From NCBI GenBank assembly GCA_049700195.1, contig JBNAVY010000002.1, positions 1-64,000 of the forward strand: a DNA stretch of 64,000 nucleotides, in the 5' to 3' direction. The DNA is from JBNAVY01 sp049700195 (GTDB lineage Bacteria > Bacillota > Thermoanaerobacteria > Thermoanaerobacterales > Thermoanaerobacteraceae). Below are positions 44,965 to 53,057 of the stretch, one piece after another. The notes below the pieces were generated by a model that searched no databases, had not been told where the DNA came from, and saw nothing but the letters and a program-made list of their open reading frames with translations. The number at the start of each line of letters is the position of its first letter. Within the stretch, counting starts at the first letter, position 1. Both the position numbers and the translations under genes were made by a program.

Positions 44965-47030
44965 ATTGCATATTCCTTTCTTTGCTTAAACTCTTTTTTC
45001 TTACCTTCATTCCAGTTTTGCACAGGTCTGTAATAGCCTACTACTCTACTATAAACTTCACATTCTTTGCCACAATAAGGGCATTCAAAATGCTCTCCAG
45101 AAATATAACCATGGTCTTCGCAAATAGAAAATGTCGGAGTAATAGTGTAATATGGTATTTTGTAATTATGGGCTATTTTTTTTACAAGAGTTTTACAAGT
45201 GTTTATATCACTGATACTTTCCCCTATAAAACCATGCAATACGGTACCACCAGTATATTTAATCTGCAAATCCTCTTGTAAATTCAGTGCTGTAAAAATA
45301 TCTTCAGTAAAATCAACAGGAAGCTGTGTGGAGTTTGTATAATATGGAACACTATCACCAGCAGTTATAATATCTGGATATAGCTCCTTATCCTTTTTGG
45401 CAAGTCTATATGATGCTCCTTCTGCAGGAGATGCTTCTAAATTATACATTAAATTAGATTCCAGTTGATATTCTTCCATTTTATTTCTCATAAAGTCCAA
45501 TACTTCCAGTGCAAAGTTTTTGCCTTCATCACTGGCTATATCAACACCCATAAAATTTTGCAATGCTTCATTCATTCCAATTAAGCCTATTGTATTAAAA
45601 TGATTCTGCCAATAATACCCAAATCTTTTTTTAATATCTCGCAAATAAAACTTTGCATAAGGATATAATCCTTCTTCAGTCATCTTCTCAAGGATTTCCC
45701 TCTTTATCTCCAAACTGGTTTTAGAAATATCCATTAATCTTTCCAGCTTAGAGAAAAAATCTTTTTTAGTTTTAGCCAGATATCCAATTCTAGGCATATT
45801 TATAGTCACAACACCAATTGAACCTGTAAGAGGATTAGCTCCAAAAAGGCCACCCCCACGTTTTCTCAATTCCCTGTTGTCAAGTCTTAATCTACAACAC
45901 ATAGACCTTGCATCTTCAGGATTTAAATCACTATTCACAAAATTACTAAAATAAGGAAGACCATATTTTGCTGTCATTTCTATTATCTTATCAATAACCT
46001 GGCTTTCCCAATTAAAATTCTTTGTTATATTATATGTGGGTATAGGGAAAGTAAAGATTCTTCCACTTGCATCACCTTCCATCATGACTTCTGCAAAAGC
46101 TAAATTTAGCATATCCATTTCTTTTTGAAACTCTTTATAAGTTTTGTCCATTAATTTGCCGCCAATAATTACAGCTTCATTTGCCATTATATCAGGTACT
46201 ACTAAATCCATTGTTATATTTGTAAAAGGTGTTTGAAATCCAACTCTTGTAGGTACATTTATATTAAATATAAATTCTTGTAGAGCTTGTTTTACCTCTT
46301 TATATGAAAGTTTATCATAATATATAAATGGTGCTAAATATGTGTCAAAATCTGAAAAAGCCTGAGCTCCGGCTGCTTCTCCCTGAAGGGTATAAAAAAA
46401 GTTAACAATTTGACCCAAAGCAGACCTAAAATGTTTTGGTGGCTTGCTCTGTACCTTGCCTTCAACACCAGTAAAACCATTTATTAGTAAATCTTTTAAA
46501 TCCCATCCACAGCAGTATACTGACAAAAGTCCTAAATCATGAATATGAAAATCACCATTGATATGGGCATTTCTAACTTCTTCAGGATATATTTTATTTA
46601 GCCAGTACTGTGCTGTAATTGAACTTGAAATGTGGTTGTTCAAACCTTGCAGAGAATAACTCATATTGCTATTTTCATTAACTCTCCAATCAAGTTTGCC
46701 AATATATTCATCAACCATTTTTTCAATATTCATAAACATATTTTTAAAATTTCTAATATCCTGATGTTGTTTCCTATAAAGAATATAAGCTTTTGCGGCT
46801 TTACCATAACCTTCTCTTATAAGATATTGCTCGACAATATCCTGTATTTGTTCCACTGTTGGAATTGTGTCTGCAAAATTCAATTTTATATTTTGTGTTA
46901 TCTTTTTGGAGATTTTCAAAACATCATCAAAACTATCATCTCCTACTGCTTTAAAAGCCTTATAAATAGCATTTGTAATCTTATTCATGTCAAACTCAAC
47001 TTGCCTTCCATCTCTTTTTATAACATTCAT
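44961..47030 (-). CDS. nrdD: Anaerobic (class III) ribonucleoside-triphosphate reductase
   Basis: A 689-residue glycyl-radical reductase that makes deoxyribonucleotides without oxygen. An ATP cone occupies about residues 1-95, followed by the catalytic barrel. The C-terminus has the zinc-site cysteines (ECPYCGKEC) and the radical motif RVVGYYRPVQNWN, in which Gly carries the radical. The start is the ATG at 47030, preceded by GGAGGTATTGCAA; a TTG that lengthens the frame by 27 codons lies inside the leader terminator. A cobalamin riboswitch in the leader shows that the message is switched by vitamin B12. Confidence 0.95.
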   Translation of the reverse strand: MNVIKRDGRQVEFDMNKITNAIYKAFKAVGDDSFDDVLKISKKITQNIKLNFADTIPTVEQIQDIVEQYLIREGYGKAAKAYILYRKQHQDIRNFKNMFMNIEKMVDEYIGKLDWRVNENSNMSYSLQGLNNHISSSITAQYWLNKIYPEEVRNAHINGDFHIHDLGLLSVYCCGWDLKDLLINGFTGVEGKVQSKPPKHFRSALGQIVNFFYTLQGEAAGAQAFSDFDTYLAPFIYYDKLSYKEVKQALQEFIFNINVPTRVGFQTPFTNITMDLVVPDIMANEAVIIGGKLMDKTYKEFQKEMDMLNLAFAEVMMEGDASGRIFTFPIPTYNITKNFNWESQVIDKIIEMTAKYGLPYFSNFVNSDLNPEDARSMCCRLRLDNRELRKRGGGLFGANPLTGSIGVVTINMPRIGYLAKTKKDFFSKLERLMDISKTSLEIKREILEKMTEEGLYPYAKFYLRDIKKRFGYYWQNHFNTIGLIGMNEALQNFMGVDIASDEGKNFALEVLDFMRNKMEEYQLESNLMYNLEASPAEGASYRLAKKDKELYPDIITAGDSVPYYTNSTQLPVDFTEDIFTALNLQEDLQIKYTGGTVLHGFIGESISDINTCKTLVKKIAHNYKIPYYTITPTFSICEDHGYISGEHFECPYCGKECEVYSRVVGYYRPVQNWNEGKKKEFKQRKEYAI

Positions 47031-47082
47031 TTGCAATACCTCCAAAAAAATATTTAATTCCTCTAAACCCCAAAATAATAAA

Positions 47083-47107
47083 CCTCTTACAGACGATAAG
47101 TAAGAGG
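47083..47107 (-). terminator. Leader terminator (expression platform) between riboswitch and nrdD
   Basis: On the minus strand CCTCTTAC and GTAAGAGG pair perfectly over nine bases, and TTTATTATTTT follows. It lies between the riboswitch aptamer and the nrdD start, which fits transcriptional control. A further nine-base inverted repeat (47111-47119 with 47152-47160) lies between the two and may be the switching helix. Confidence 0.75.
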
Positions 47108-47167
47108 CCAATTTACTAATTAACCTTTCACCTCCTCTATCGACCGTAGAGTTAGTAAATAAAATAT

Positions 47168-47357
47168 GAGCGGGTATCCTGACTTAGGTTCATAAATCTT
47201 TGCGCCTTCCCATCTTACACTTAGCTGAATTTTTTATTTTTATTCTTTATAAAAATCTTGTTCAGCTAAATTCAGGACAGTGGCAATAAATATGCAAAGA
47301 CCTCCCCATCACAGTGGCGGGACCGTGCAAGAATTTCACATGCTTCCCCATTAACTT
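47168..47357 (-). ncRNA. Cobalamin (AdoCbl) riboswitch upstream of nrdDG
   Basis: The minus strand carries the conserved blocks of the cobalamin aptamer in order: GTGAAATTC, GGTCCCGCCACTGTGAT, GCCACTGTCC, GGGAAGGCGC, and AAGTCAGGATACCCGC. The order and spacing match the B12-box layout. It controls a B12-independent reductase, so it should switch nrdDG off when cobalamin is present and a B12-dependent class II enzyme can work. That class II enzyme is not in the window. The boundaries are approximate. Confidence 0.92.
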
Positions 47358-47484
47358 AATTAAATTAATTATTAATTAAGCACTCATATTTATATAATTC
47401 AATTATCCACAAAATATAGTATATATTATTTTCTTATATCAATATATAGTGTATCACCTTACAATATACTTGTCAATAAAAACT

Positions 47485-47943
47485 TTATTTAATTTCTTTA
47501 TTATTTAATTTACACTTATTACATATACCATAAAAGTTTAGCTCGCCATAATACACATCAAAATTATATTTATTATCAATGATTTTTATATATTTAATAA
47601 TGTCAGGATTATGGTATTCATCTATACTGCCACATATTTTACATATAAGATGTGCATGTAATTTTTTCTTACTGAACATTTTTAATTCATAATATTTTAC
47701 ATCATCTATAATATTTTCTGATAATATTCCAACATCAACAAATAATTTTAAATTTCTGTATAGAGTTGCAATACCATAAGAGGGACATTTTAAACGGACT
47801 TCTTTAAAAAGTTCTTCAAAATTAAAATGAGTGTTTACATTACTTAAAAAAACATTAATAAGAACCCGTCTATTGTCTGTTATCTTAAAACCCTGCATTT
47901 TTAAATTTTTAATTATATAATCACTTAAATTATTACTTTTCAT
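47485..47943 (-). CDS. Fur-family metalloregulator
   Basis: A 152-residue Fur/PerR/Zur-type repressor. The winged-helix part has KITDNRRVLINVF and SYGIATLYRNLKLF, the DNA-contact helix. The dimerisation domain has HAHLICKICG and GICNKC, two CxxC pairs for a structural zinc, with histidines for a regulatory metal. Which metal is sensed cannot be decided by reading. A PerR role is possible. A palindrome overlaps its own -35 box, so it may be autoregulated. A Fur-type box precedes the feo operon 10 kb away. Confidence 0.9.
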   Translation of the reverse strand: MKSNNLSDYIIKNLKMQGFKITDNRRVLINVFLSNVNTHFNFEELFKEVRLKCPSYGIATLYRNLKLFVDVGILSENIIDDVKYYELKMFSKKKLHAHLICKICGSIDEYHNPDIIKYIKIIDNKYNFDVYYGELNFYGICNKCKLNNKEIK

Positions 47944-47976
47944 TTAATCACCACATATATAAATATTTACAATTAC

Positions 47977-48006
47977 AATATACATTTTTAATTGACATAT
48001 GTCAAT
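47977..48006 (-). promoter_or_regulatory. Promoter with overlapping palindromic operator for the Fur-family gene
   Basis: On the minus strand TTGACA (48000-48005) and TATATT (47977-47982) are 17 bases apart. ATTGACATATGTCAAT (47991-48006) is a perfect 16-base palindrome across the -35 box. This arrangement suits autorepression. Confidence 0.6.
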
Positions 48007-48020
48007 AATAATATAAAATA

Positions 48021-48083
48021 AATATTGTAAATAAAAGAAAAGAACTGTCTTAAAAACAGCTCTTTTCTTTTATTTACAATATT
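48021..48083. terminator. Long near-perfect hairpin between permease and Fur-family genes
   Basis: The arms 48021-48043 and 48061-48083 pair perfectly for 23 bases, and after one A/C mismatch four more pairs (CTGT/ACAG) close a seven-base loop. It lies just after the permease stop codon and has T-rich flanks on both strands. It is much longer than a normal terminator. Confidence 0.75.
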
Positions 48084-48106
48084 AGATAAATTATAAAAAT
48101 TATATT

Positions 48107-49501
48107 TTACTCTACATAATCTTTTACTCTTGCATGATATCTTCCGTAACTAAAATATATTATCAATCCAATTAAAAGCCAGATTACGAAGCGTATTAAA
48201 GTAACAAGAGGTAAACTTGCAATAAGTGCAAGTGACCCAAATACACCAATAGTACCTATTAACCATATTGCTGGCACTTTAAATCCTCTTTGTTCATCTG
48301 GCTTTGTATACCTTAATACAATAACACTGATTGTTGTTAAGGCAAAGGCGGTCAATCCTCCGATATTTGCTAACTCTGCCAATTCGCCGACAGATAAAAA
48401 GCCTCCTAATAATAGTGCTGTTCCAAATACAACATATGTAGGTATCAATGGAACTCTTGTTTTAGGAGATACTTTTGCAATGCCATCAGGTAAAAGTCCA
48501 TCACGACTCATAGCAAAAAGAACACGAGTTGCACTTAGCCCATTTGCCAACATCGTTGCTATAAGACCGAAAAGTACTGCAACTGATACAAATGCACCAC
48601 CCCAGTTTATTCCCACTTGCATTAAAGCAAAAGCTGTTGGATTTGGAACATCTAGGTCTTTATAATTTACAATTCCTGTTAACACCGCAGCAACAGCAAC
48701 ATATAAAAGTGTTACTGTAGTAAGTCCACCTATAAGAGCAATAGGTATATCTTTTTTAGGATTTTTAACTTCTTCTAATAAAGTAGTAACACCATCAAAA
48801 CCTGTATATGCAAAAAAGGTCAATGCTGCTCCAGTCATAATACCTCCCCATCCAAAGGGAGCAAAAGGAACCCAATTACCAGGGCGTATATGGAATATCC
48901 CAATAGATAAAAATACAAATATAGCTAAAACTTTAGCCATTGTAAAAAATGTGTTAACTCTACCTGCATTTTTAATGCCGCTAAGTGCTGTAAAACCAAC
49001 AATTAAAATACCTAATATTGCTGGTAGATTGATAAAACCACCATGTGCTATATCATGACTTAATACAACTGGAAGTGTTATACCCATAGACTGCAAAAGT
49101 GAATTTACATATCCACCCCAACCAACAGATACGGTACTTGCTATTACAGTAAATTCAAAAATCAAATCCCAACCTACAATCCAAGCAAGTATTTCCCCTA
49201 GGGCTATATAGGAATACGTATATGCACTTCCCGCAACAGGAACCATAGATGCAAATTCAACATAGCAAAGACCAACAGCCATTGTAACAATGCCTCCAAT
49301 TACAAAAGACATTATTACTCCAGGACCTGCATGTAAAGCTGCTGTAACACCAGGTAGTACAAAAATACCTGCACCTATAGTAGCACCAAGAACAAATAAC
49401 ATTAACTGCAAAGGCCCTAATGCCCTATTTAATTTATATTTTTCCTCGGATGCTAATTCCAATGCCTCGCCTATACTTTTTTTTCTAAACAAATTCCCCA
49501 T
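48107..49501 (-). CDS. APC-superfamily amino acid permease
   Basis: A 464-residue transporter with about twelve membrane segments. The N-terminal signature GPLQLMLFVLGATIGAGIFVLPG and the EFASMVPVAGSAYTYSY block place it in the cationic amino acid/YfnA-type branch of the APC family. It imports an amino acid by proton symport or exchange. The substrate is unknown. It has an AAGGAGG ribosome binding site and stands alone between two hairpins. Confidence 0.92.
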   Translation of the reverse strand: MGNLFRKKSIGEALELASEEKYKLNRALGPLQLMLFVLGATIGAGIFVLPGVTAALHAGPGVIMSFVIGGIVTMAVGLCYVEFASMVPVAGSAYTYSYIALGEILAWIVGWDLIFEFTVIASTVSVGWGGYVNSLLQSMGITLPVVLSHDIAHGGFINLPAILGILIVGFTALSGIKNAGRVNTFFTMAKVLAIFVFLSIGIFHIRPGNWVPFAPFGWGGIMTGAALTFFAYTGFDGVTTLLEEVKNPKKDIPIALIGGLTTVTLLYVAVAAVLTGIVNYKDLDVPNPTAFALMQVGINWGGAFVSVAVLFGLIATMLANGLSATRVLFAMSRDGLLPDGIAKVSPKTRVPLIPTYVVFGTALLLGGFLSVGELAELANIGGLTAFALTTISVIVLRYTKPDEQRGFKVPAIWLIGTIGVFGSLALIASLPLVTLIRFVIWLLIGLIIYFSYGRYHARVKDYVE

Positions 49502-49528
49502 TTTCTTACCTCCTTTTTTAAAATTTTA

Positions 49529-49571
49529 TAGCTCTTTAAATATCTAATATTTCTAAAATTTTAAAGAGCTA
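49529..49571 (-). terminator. Terminator of the alr gene
   Basis: TAGCTCTTTAAA (49529-49540) and TTTAAAGAGCTA (49560-49571) are perfect inverted arms over a 19-base loop, between alr and the permease. The U-tract is weak (ATAAAATTTT). Confidence 0.5.
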
Positions 49572-49627
49572 TTTATATATTATTTATAAGGTATAATACC
49601 ATATAAATAATTACCATATTTAGTATC

Positions 49628-50791
49628 TTATTCTAAATAATTTTTTACTCCTATTATTTTACCATTACTTATATATATTCTTGGGACCCTTCTAGATATG
49701 CTACAATATACTTCATAAGGTATTGTATTTAATTTATCAGCAACTTCTTCAACCTTTATATTTTTATCGCCCTGTTCCCCAAATAATACAACATCATCAC
49801 CTACATTTACTCCTTTTATGTCTGTAACATCTATCATGCACTGATCCATACATATTCTTCCGACAATTGGTGCAAAATTATTTTTAACCAAAACATTATG
49901 ATTGTTTGATAAAAGCCTGTTAAGTCCATCAGCATATCCTACGGGAAGAGTTGCAATTTTAGATGGTCTTTTTGTTATAAATGTACGTCCATAACTAATC
50001 GCTTGTCCTTTGGGCATATCTTTTATATATACAATTTTGGTTTTAAAATTCATTGTAGGTTTTATATTTATTATCTTTTTAACATCTTTGGAAGGATAAC
50101 TTCCATATAATATAATACCTGGTCTTATCATATCTAAATATGTTTCTTTTAAATCTAAAATAGCTCCACTGTTTGCAATATGTTTTATTGGTATATGTAT
50201 ATTTTCCATTTCTATAGCATTAACAACATTCTTAAATTGAGTAAATTGTTTTATAGAGTATGCTTTGTCTTTTTCATCAGATGTAGAAAAATGGCTATAT
50301 ATCCCTTCTATTATAATACCTTGCAGTTTACTCATATTTATAATGTCATTTACTGCTTTATTTGTATTTGTATACCCTAATCTTCCCATACCTGTATCAA
50401 GTTTTATATGTATCAAAGCTCTTTTATTTTCTTTTAATGCAATTTTTGATAATTCTTCTGCATATGATAATTCAAATACTGTTTGTGTAATATTATATGA
50501 AATTAAAACTTTTGCAAAATTAAGCGGAGTATATCCAAAAACTAAAATAGGAGTTAGAATTCCGCTGTTTCTTAATTCGATCCCTTCTTCAACTGTAGCA
50601 ACAGCTAAATATTCTACTCCATTTTTAATTAAAGTATTTGCCACTTCTATTGACCCATGTCCATATGAATTTGCTTTTACAACACCCATTAATTTAACAT
50701 TACTACCTGCCATCTTTTTGATTTCATTAAAATTATAAGCTATATTATCAAGAAAAATTTCCGCTCTTGTAGGTCTAAATTCATCAAACAT
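49628..50791 (-). CDS. alr: Alanine racemase
   Basis: A 387-residue PLP enzyme that interconverts L- and D-alanine for peptidoglycan. The PLP lysine is Lys39 in GVVKANSYGHG, and the opposite-face tyrosine is expected in the SYGRTF or nearby block. GRICMDQCMIDVT is the C-terminal signature. The start is taken as the ATG at 50791, after GGGGGGAG. The frame is open for 12 more codons upstream without a ribosome binding site. It is a stand-alone gene with its own terminator. Confidence 0.95.
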   Translation of the reverse strand: MFDEFRPTRAEIFLDNIAYNFNEIKKMAGSNVKLMGVVKANSYGHGSIEVANTLIKNGVEYLAVATVEEGIELRNSGILTPILVFGYTPLNFAKVLISYNITQTVFELSYAEELSKIALKENKRALIHIKLDTGMGRLGYTNTNKAVNDIINMSKLQGIIIEGIYSHFSTSDEKDKAYSIKQFTQFKNVVNAIEMENIHIPIKHIANSGAILDLKETYLDMIRPGIILYGSYPSKDVKKIINIKPTMNFKTKIVYIKDMPKGQAISYGRTFITKRPSKIATLPVGYADGLNRLLSNNHNVLVKNNFAPIVGRICMDQCMIDVTDIKGVNVGDDVVLFGEQGDKNIKVEEVADKLNTIPYEVYCSISRRVPRIYISNGKIIGVKNYLE

Positions 50792-50889
50792 TATATCTCC
50801 CCCCTTAACAAAATATAAATTATTCACTATATTCTTTATATTATATAATTCGATACATTTAATAAAAATCCTTCTCTATTACTTAATTA

Positions 50890-51495
50890 TTAATAAATCT
50901 CATACATTTTTCCCCATTTATTCCACAGATGAGTATCTATTTCATCTACTATAACTGGATCAAATTGTAATCCTTTATAATTTAAAATTTCATTCTTTAT
51001 TTGTTCCCAAGGTAGCCTTTGTCTATAAGCCCTATTTGAAGCCATAGCATCAATACTATCACAGATCGAGATAATTCGTGCACCCAAAGGAATTCTGGTT
51101 TCTTTCAATCCATCGGGATATCCTCTGCCATCCCATCTTTCATGATGGTAAAGCACAATCTGAGCTATCTCCTTTAGTCTTTTTGATTTTATTAAAATGT
51201 TATACCCAATTACAGGGTGCATCTTTATAATTTCAAATTCATGTGGAAGAAGTTTGCTTTTTTTATTTAATATTTGATCTGAAATACCAATTTTACCTAT
51301 ATCATGTAAATGTGCTGCAATATGTACTTTCTCAAGCTCTTTTCCCCTCAATCCTATCTTTTTAGCTAAATCTACAGTCATATCAGCTACCCTTATTGAG
51401 TGGCCTTTCGTATAAACATCTTTTGCTTCCAATGCTGCTATTAGACACTCTATTATATCATGGAATATATCTTGTCTTAATGTAAAAAATTTCAT
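50890..51495 (-). CDS. Stand-alone HD-GYP phosphodiesterase
   Basis: A 201-residue protein that is almost only an HD-GYP domain: EAKDVYTKGHSIRV, HLHDIGKIGI, HHERWDGRGYPDGL and DSIDAMASNRAYR, all intact. It lacks membrane or sensor domains, so it is cytoplasmic and possibly constitutive in cyclic-di-GMP breakdown. The GGGAGG ribosome binding site is good. It shows high similarity to the HD-GYP domain of the membrane protein at 36.8 kb. Confidence 0.9.
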   Translation of the reverse strand: MKFFTLRQDIFHDIIECLIAALEAKDVYTKGHSIRVADMTVDLAKKIGLRGKELEKVHIAAHLHDIGKIGISDQILNKKSKLLPHEFEIIKMHPVIGYNILIKSKRLKEIAQIVLYHHERWDGRGYPDGLKETRIPLGARIISICDSIDAMASNRAYRQRLPWEQIKNEILNYKGLQFDPVIVDEIDTHLWNKWGKMYEIY

Positions 51496-51536
51496 AAATG
51501 TCCTCCCATCTATATTAGCATCTTTTGTTATTCAAT

Positions 51537-51562
51537 AAAACCCCTGCTACTGCAGGGGTTTT
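51537..51562 (-). terminator. Terminator of the divergent FeoB/KaiC-like operon
   Basis: AAAACCCCTGC (51537-51547) and GCAGGGGTTTT (51552-51562) pair perfectly over four bases. It includes the stop codon of the last gene and ends in T residues on the minus strand. Confidence 0.85.
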
Positions 51563-52266
51563 ATTTTCTCAGCTTTTTTTTTCTTTATCACATTTGACGT
51601 TTTTTCTACAACTTCTTTTTTTGTAGTTGTAAAAATTTCTTTTTTAAATCTAAACTCTTTTTCTTCTTTATCATATTTCCCTTTGAATTTAACAACTTTT
51701 ATAAAAATCTCTTTTCCCTTTTTAAAAAACTCTAAAAAGTTATCAGATACTCCAATCAATTTTCCATTGAGATCTTGAAACATCTCTGAATTAACAGCTA
51801 CAAACAAAATCAACTTCTTATTCTTAAAAGCCTCAAGTAAAGTCTCTGCAAGCTCTTCTTTTTTTTCAGCATTCACAAGAAGTAGCGTAAAAGAAGGTAT
51901 AACAATAACCGCATTCTCATTTGCTAAATCCAGTATCTGATTTAGAATTTTAGGATTACTGTAATCACCCTTGTAATAATTATCTTCTTCCTCTCTTAGC
52001 TCTTTTACTGCGGGGTCATAGTCAAAAAAAGTTATATTCCTTCTTTCTTCATTTAGCCCAAATACTTGCAAATTCCTTAATATCCCTTCTATAGGAGCAC
52101 TTGTTGCAAGATAAAACACATTTGCGCCTTCTATTTTATTTAAAAAATTAGCTATAAATTTTTGAGCAAACAAGGGTTTTGCGGCCGCCATAGGCCCTGC
52201 AAGTAAGGTAAACGATGGCAAACTAAATTTTAAGCCTTCTAATTCAAAATAAGCAGGAAATTTCAA
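51547..52266 (-). CDS. KaiC/RecA-fold protein with degenerate Walker A and B (second of pair)
   Basis: A 239-residue protein of the RecA/KaiC-like fold by its order of strands and by similarity to the gene upstream. The P-loop position reads GPMAAAKP (24-31): the Lys is kept but the last Gly is Ala and the Thr/Ser that binds Mg-ATP is Pro. At the Walker B strand (AVIVIPSFTLLLV) the expected Asp is Pro. ATP hydrolysis is therefore unlikely. A charged Lys-rich tail of some 35 residues ends the protein. The start is TTG at 52266, six bases after GGGAGGTG. It is the last gene of the DtxR-FeoB2 operon. Not found in any family I can name with confidence. Confidence 0.7.
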   Translation of the reverse strand: MKFPAYFELEGLKFSLPSFTLLAGPMAAAKPLFAQKFIANFLNKIEGANVFYLATSAPIEGILRNLQVFGLNEERRNITFFDYDPAVKELREEEDNYYKGDYSNPKILNQILDLANENAVIVIPSFTLLLVNAEKKEELAETLLEAFKNKKLILFVAVNSEMFQDLNGKLIGVSDNFLEFFKKGKEIFIKVVKFKGKYDKEEKEFRFKKEIFTTTKKEVVEKTSNVIKKKKAEKIKPLQ

Positions 52267-52279
52267 AAATAACACCTCC

Positions 52280-53035
52280 CTACAACTTTTTAATAGCAGG
52301 TATTAAGTTTGTCCTCCCACTTTCCGCCTCTTTTTTTATTTCCATGATTATATCCTGAGTTAGAGGCACTACAATTTCTTCTTCCTTATATTTAACCTGA
52401 TGCATTTTAACCACCTTCAAAGTCAACTTCATTTCTTTATTCATTCCACTCATCAAAAGATTATAAGAATCTTCCTCTAAAGTCCTTGCCCAATCCTTGT
52501 AGGCATCACTATTCAAAGTAAGAACATAAAAGTAATTTTTATCTTCATTTCTAACCAAATGCTTTAACTTCTCGTACATCTTTTCACCATAAGTCTTTGA
52601 AAAGAACAATAGATTAAGAGAGGCACTTGTTACAAGTGTATTTAAACTGTTTTCTTTTTTGATTCTATCTTTTGCCAAATCTAAGGCTTTGTCCCAAACA
52701 TCTGGTTTGACATAATTTGCTCTTATTGAATTTTCAGAAACTTCCTCTATATTTTCTATCTGTGGTGCAAGTTCAATGTAAAATAATCTTTTTTCTTCTT
52801 CATATTTTTCTAAATCACAGCCTAAATGTTTCATCATTTCCTTGTGTGTTTCAATAGTAGTGCTGGCAGTCATAAATATCACATTTCCGCCTTTTTTAAG
52901 CCACTCGTCAGCAAAGAAATTCCCTATTAAAGGCTTGCCTGAGCCTCCCGGTCCACTTACCAATAGAGGCTTTTCGTACACCCACCCTTCATAAAAAAGA
53001 TCTTTCATCCATTCCCTCTGAAAATGTATCTTCAT
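52280..53035 (-). CDS. KaiC/RecA-fold protein with degenerate Walker motifs (first of pair)
   Basis: A 251-residue protein resembling KaiC/RAD55-type ATPases: LLVSGPGGSGKPLIGNFFADEWLKKGGNVIFMTAS gives the P-loop and next strand. In the loop (28-35) GPGGSGK is intact but the following Thr/Ser is Pro35. The Walker B strand reads LNTLVTSASLNLLF, with Thr in place of Asp. It may bind a nucleotide but is unlikely to hydrolyse it normally. It starts 22 bases after the second FeoB and ends 13 bases before its paralogue, so all are one operon. The context suggests a role at the cytoplasmic face of the transporter. That is inference. Confidence 0.72.
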   Translation of the reverse strand: MKIHFQREWMKDLFYEGWVYEKPLLVSGPGGSGKPLIGNFFADEWLKKGGNVIFMTASTTIETHKEMMKHLGCDLEKYEEEKRLFYIELAPQIENIEEVSENSIRANYVKPDVWDKALDLAKDRIKKENSLNTLVTSASLNLLFFSKTYGEKMYEKLKHLVRNEDKNYFYVLTLNSDAYKDWARTLEEDSYNLLMSGMNKEMKLTLKVVKMHQVKYKEEEIVVPLTQDIIMEIKKEAESGRTNLIPAIKKL

Positions 53036-53057
53036 AATAGTAACCCTCCTTTTATTT

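Noticed and set aside
46632..47057. Plus-strand frame of about 140 codons opposite nrdD
   Set aside because: It is antisense to a well-supported gene, has no ribosome binding site or recognisable domain, and its composition is that expected from the reverse of AT-rich coding DNA.
51547..53035. Circadian KaiC clock or gas-vesicle GvpD proteins
   Set aside because: Single short domains with lost Walker residues, and no KaiA/KaiB or gas-vesicle genes nearby.
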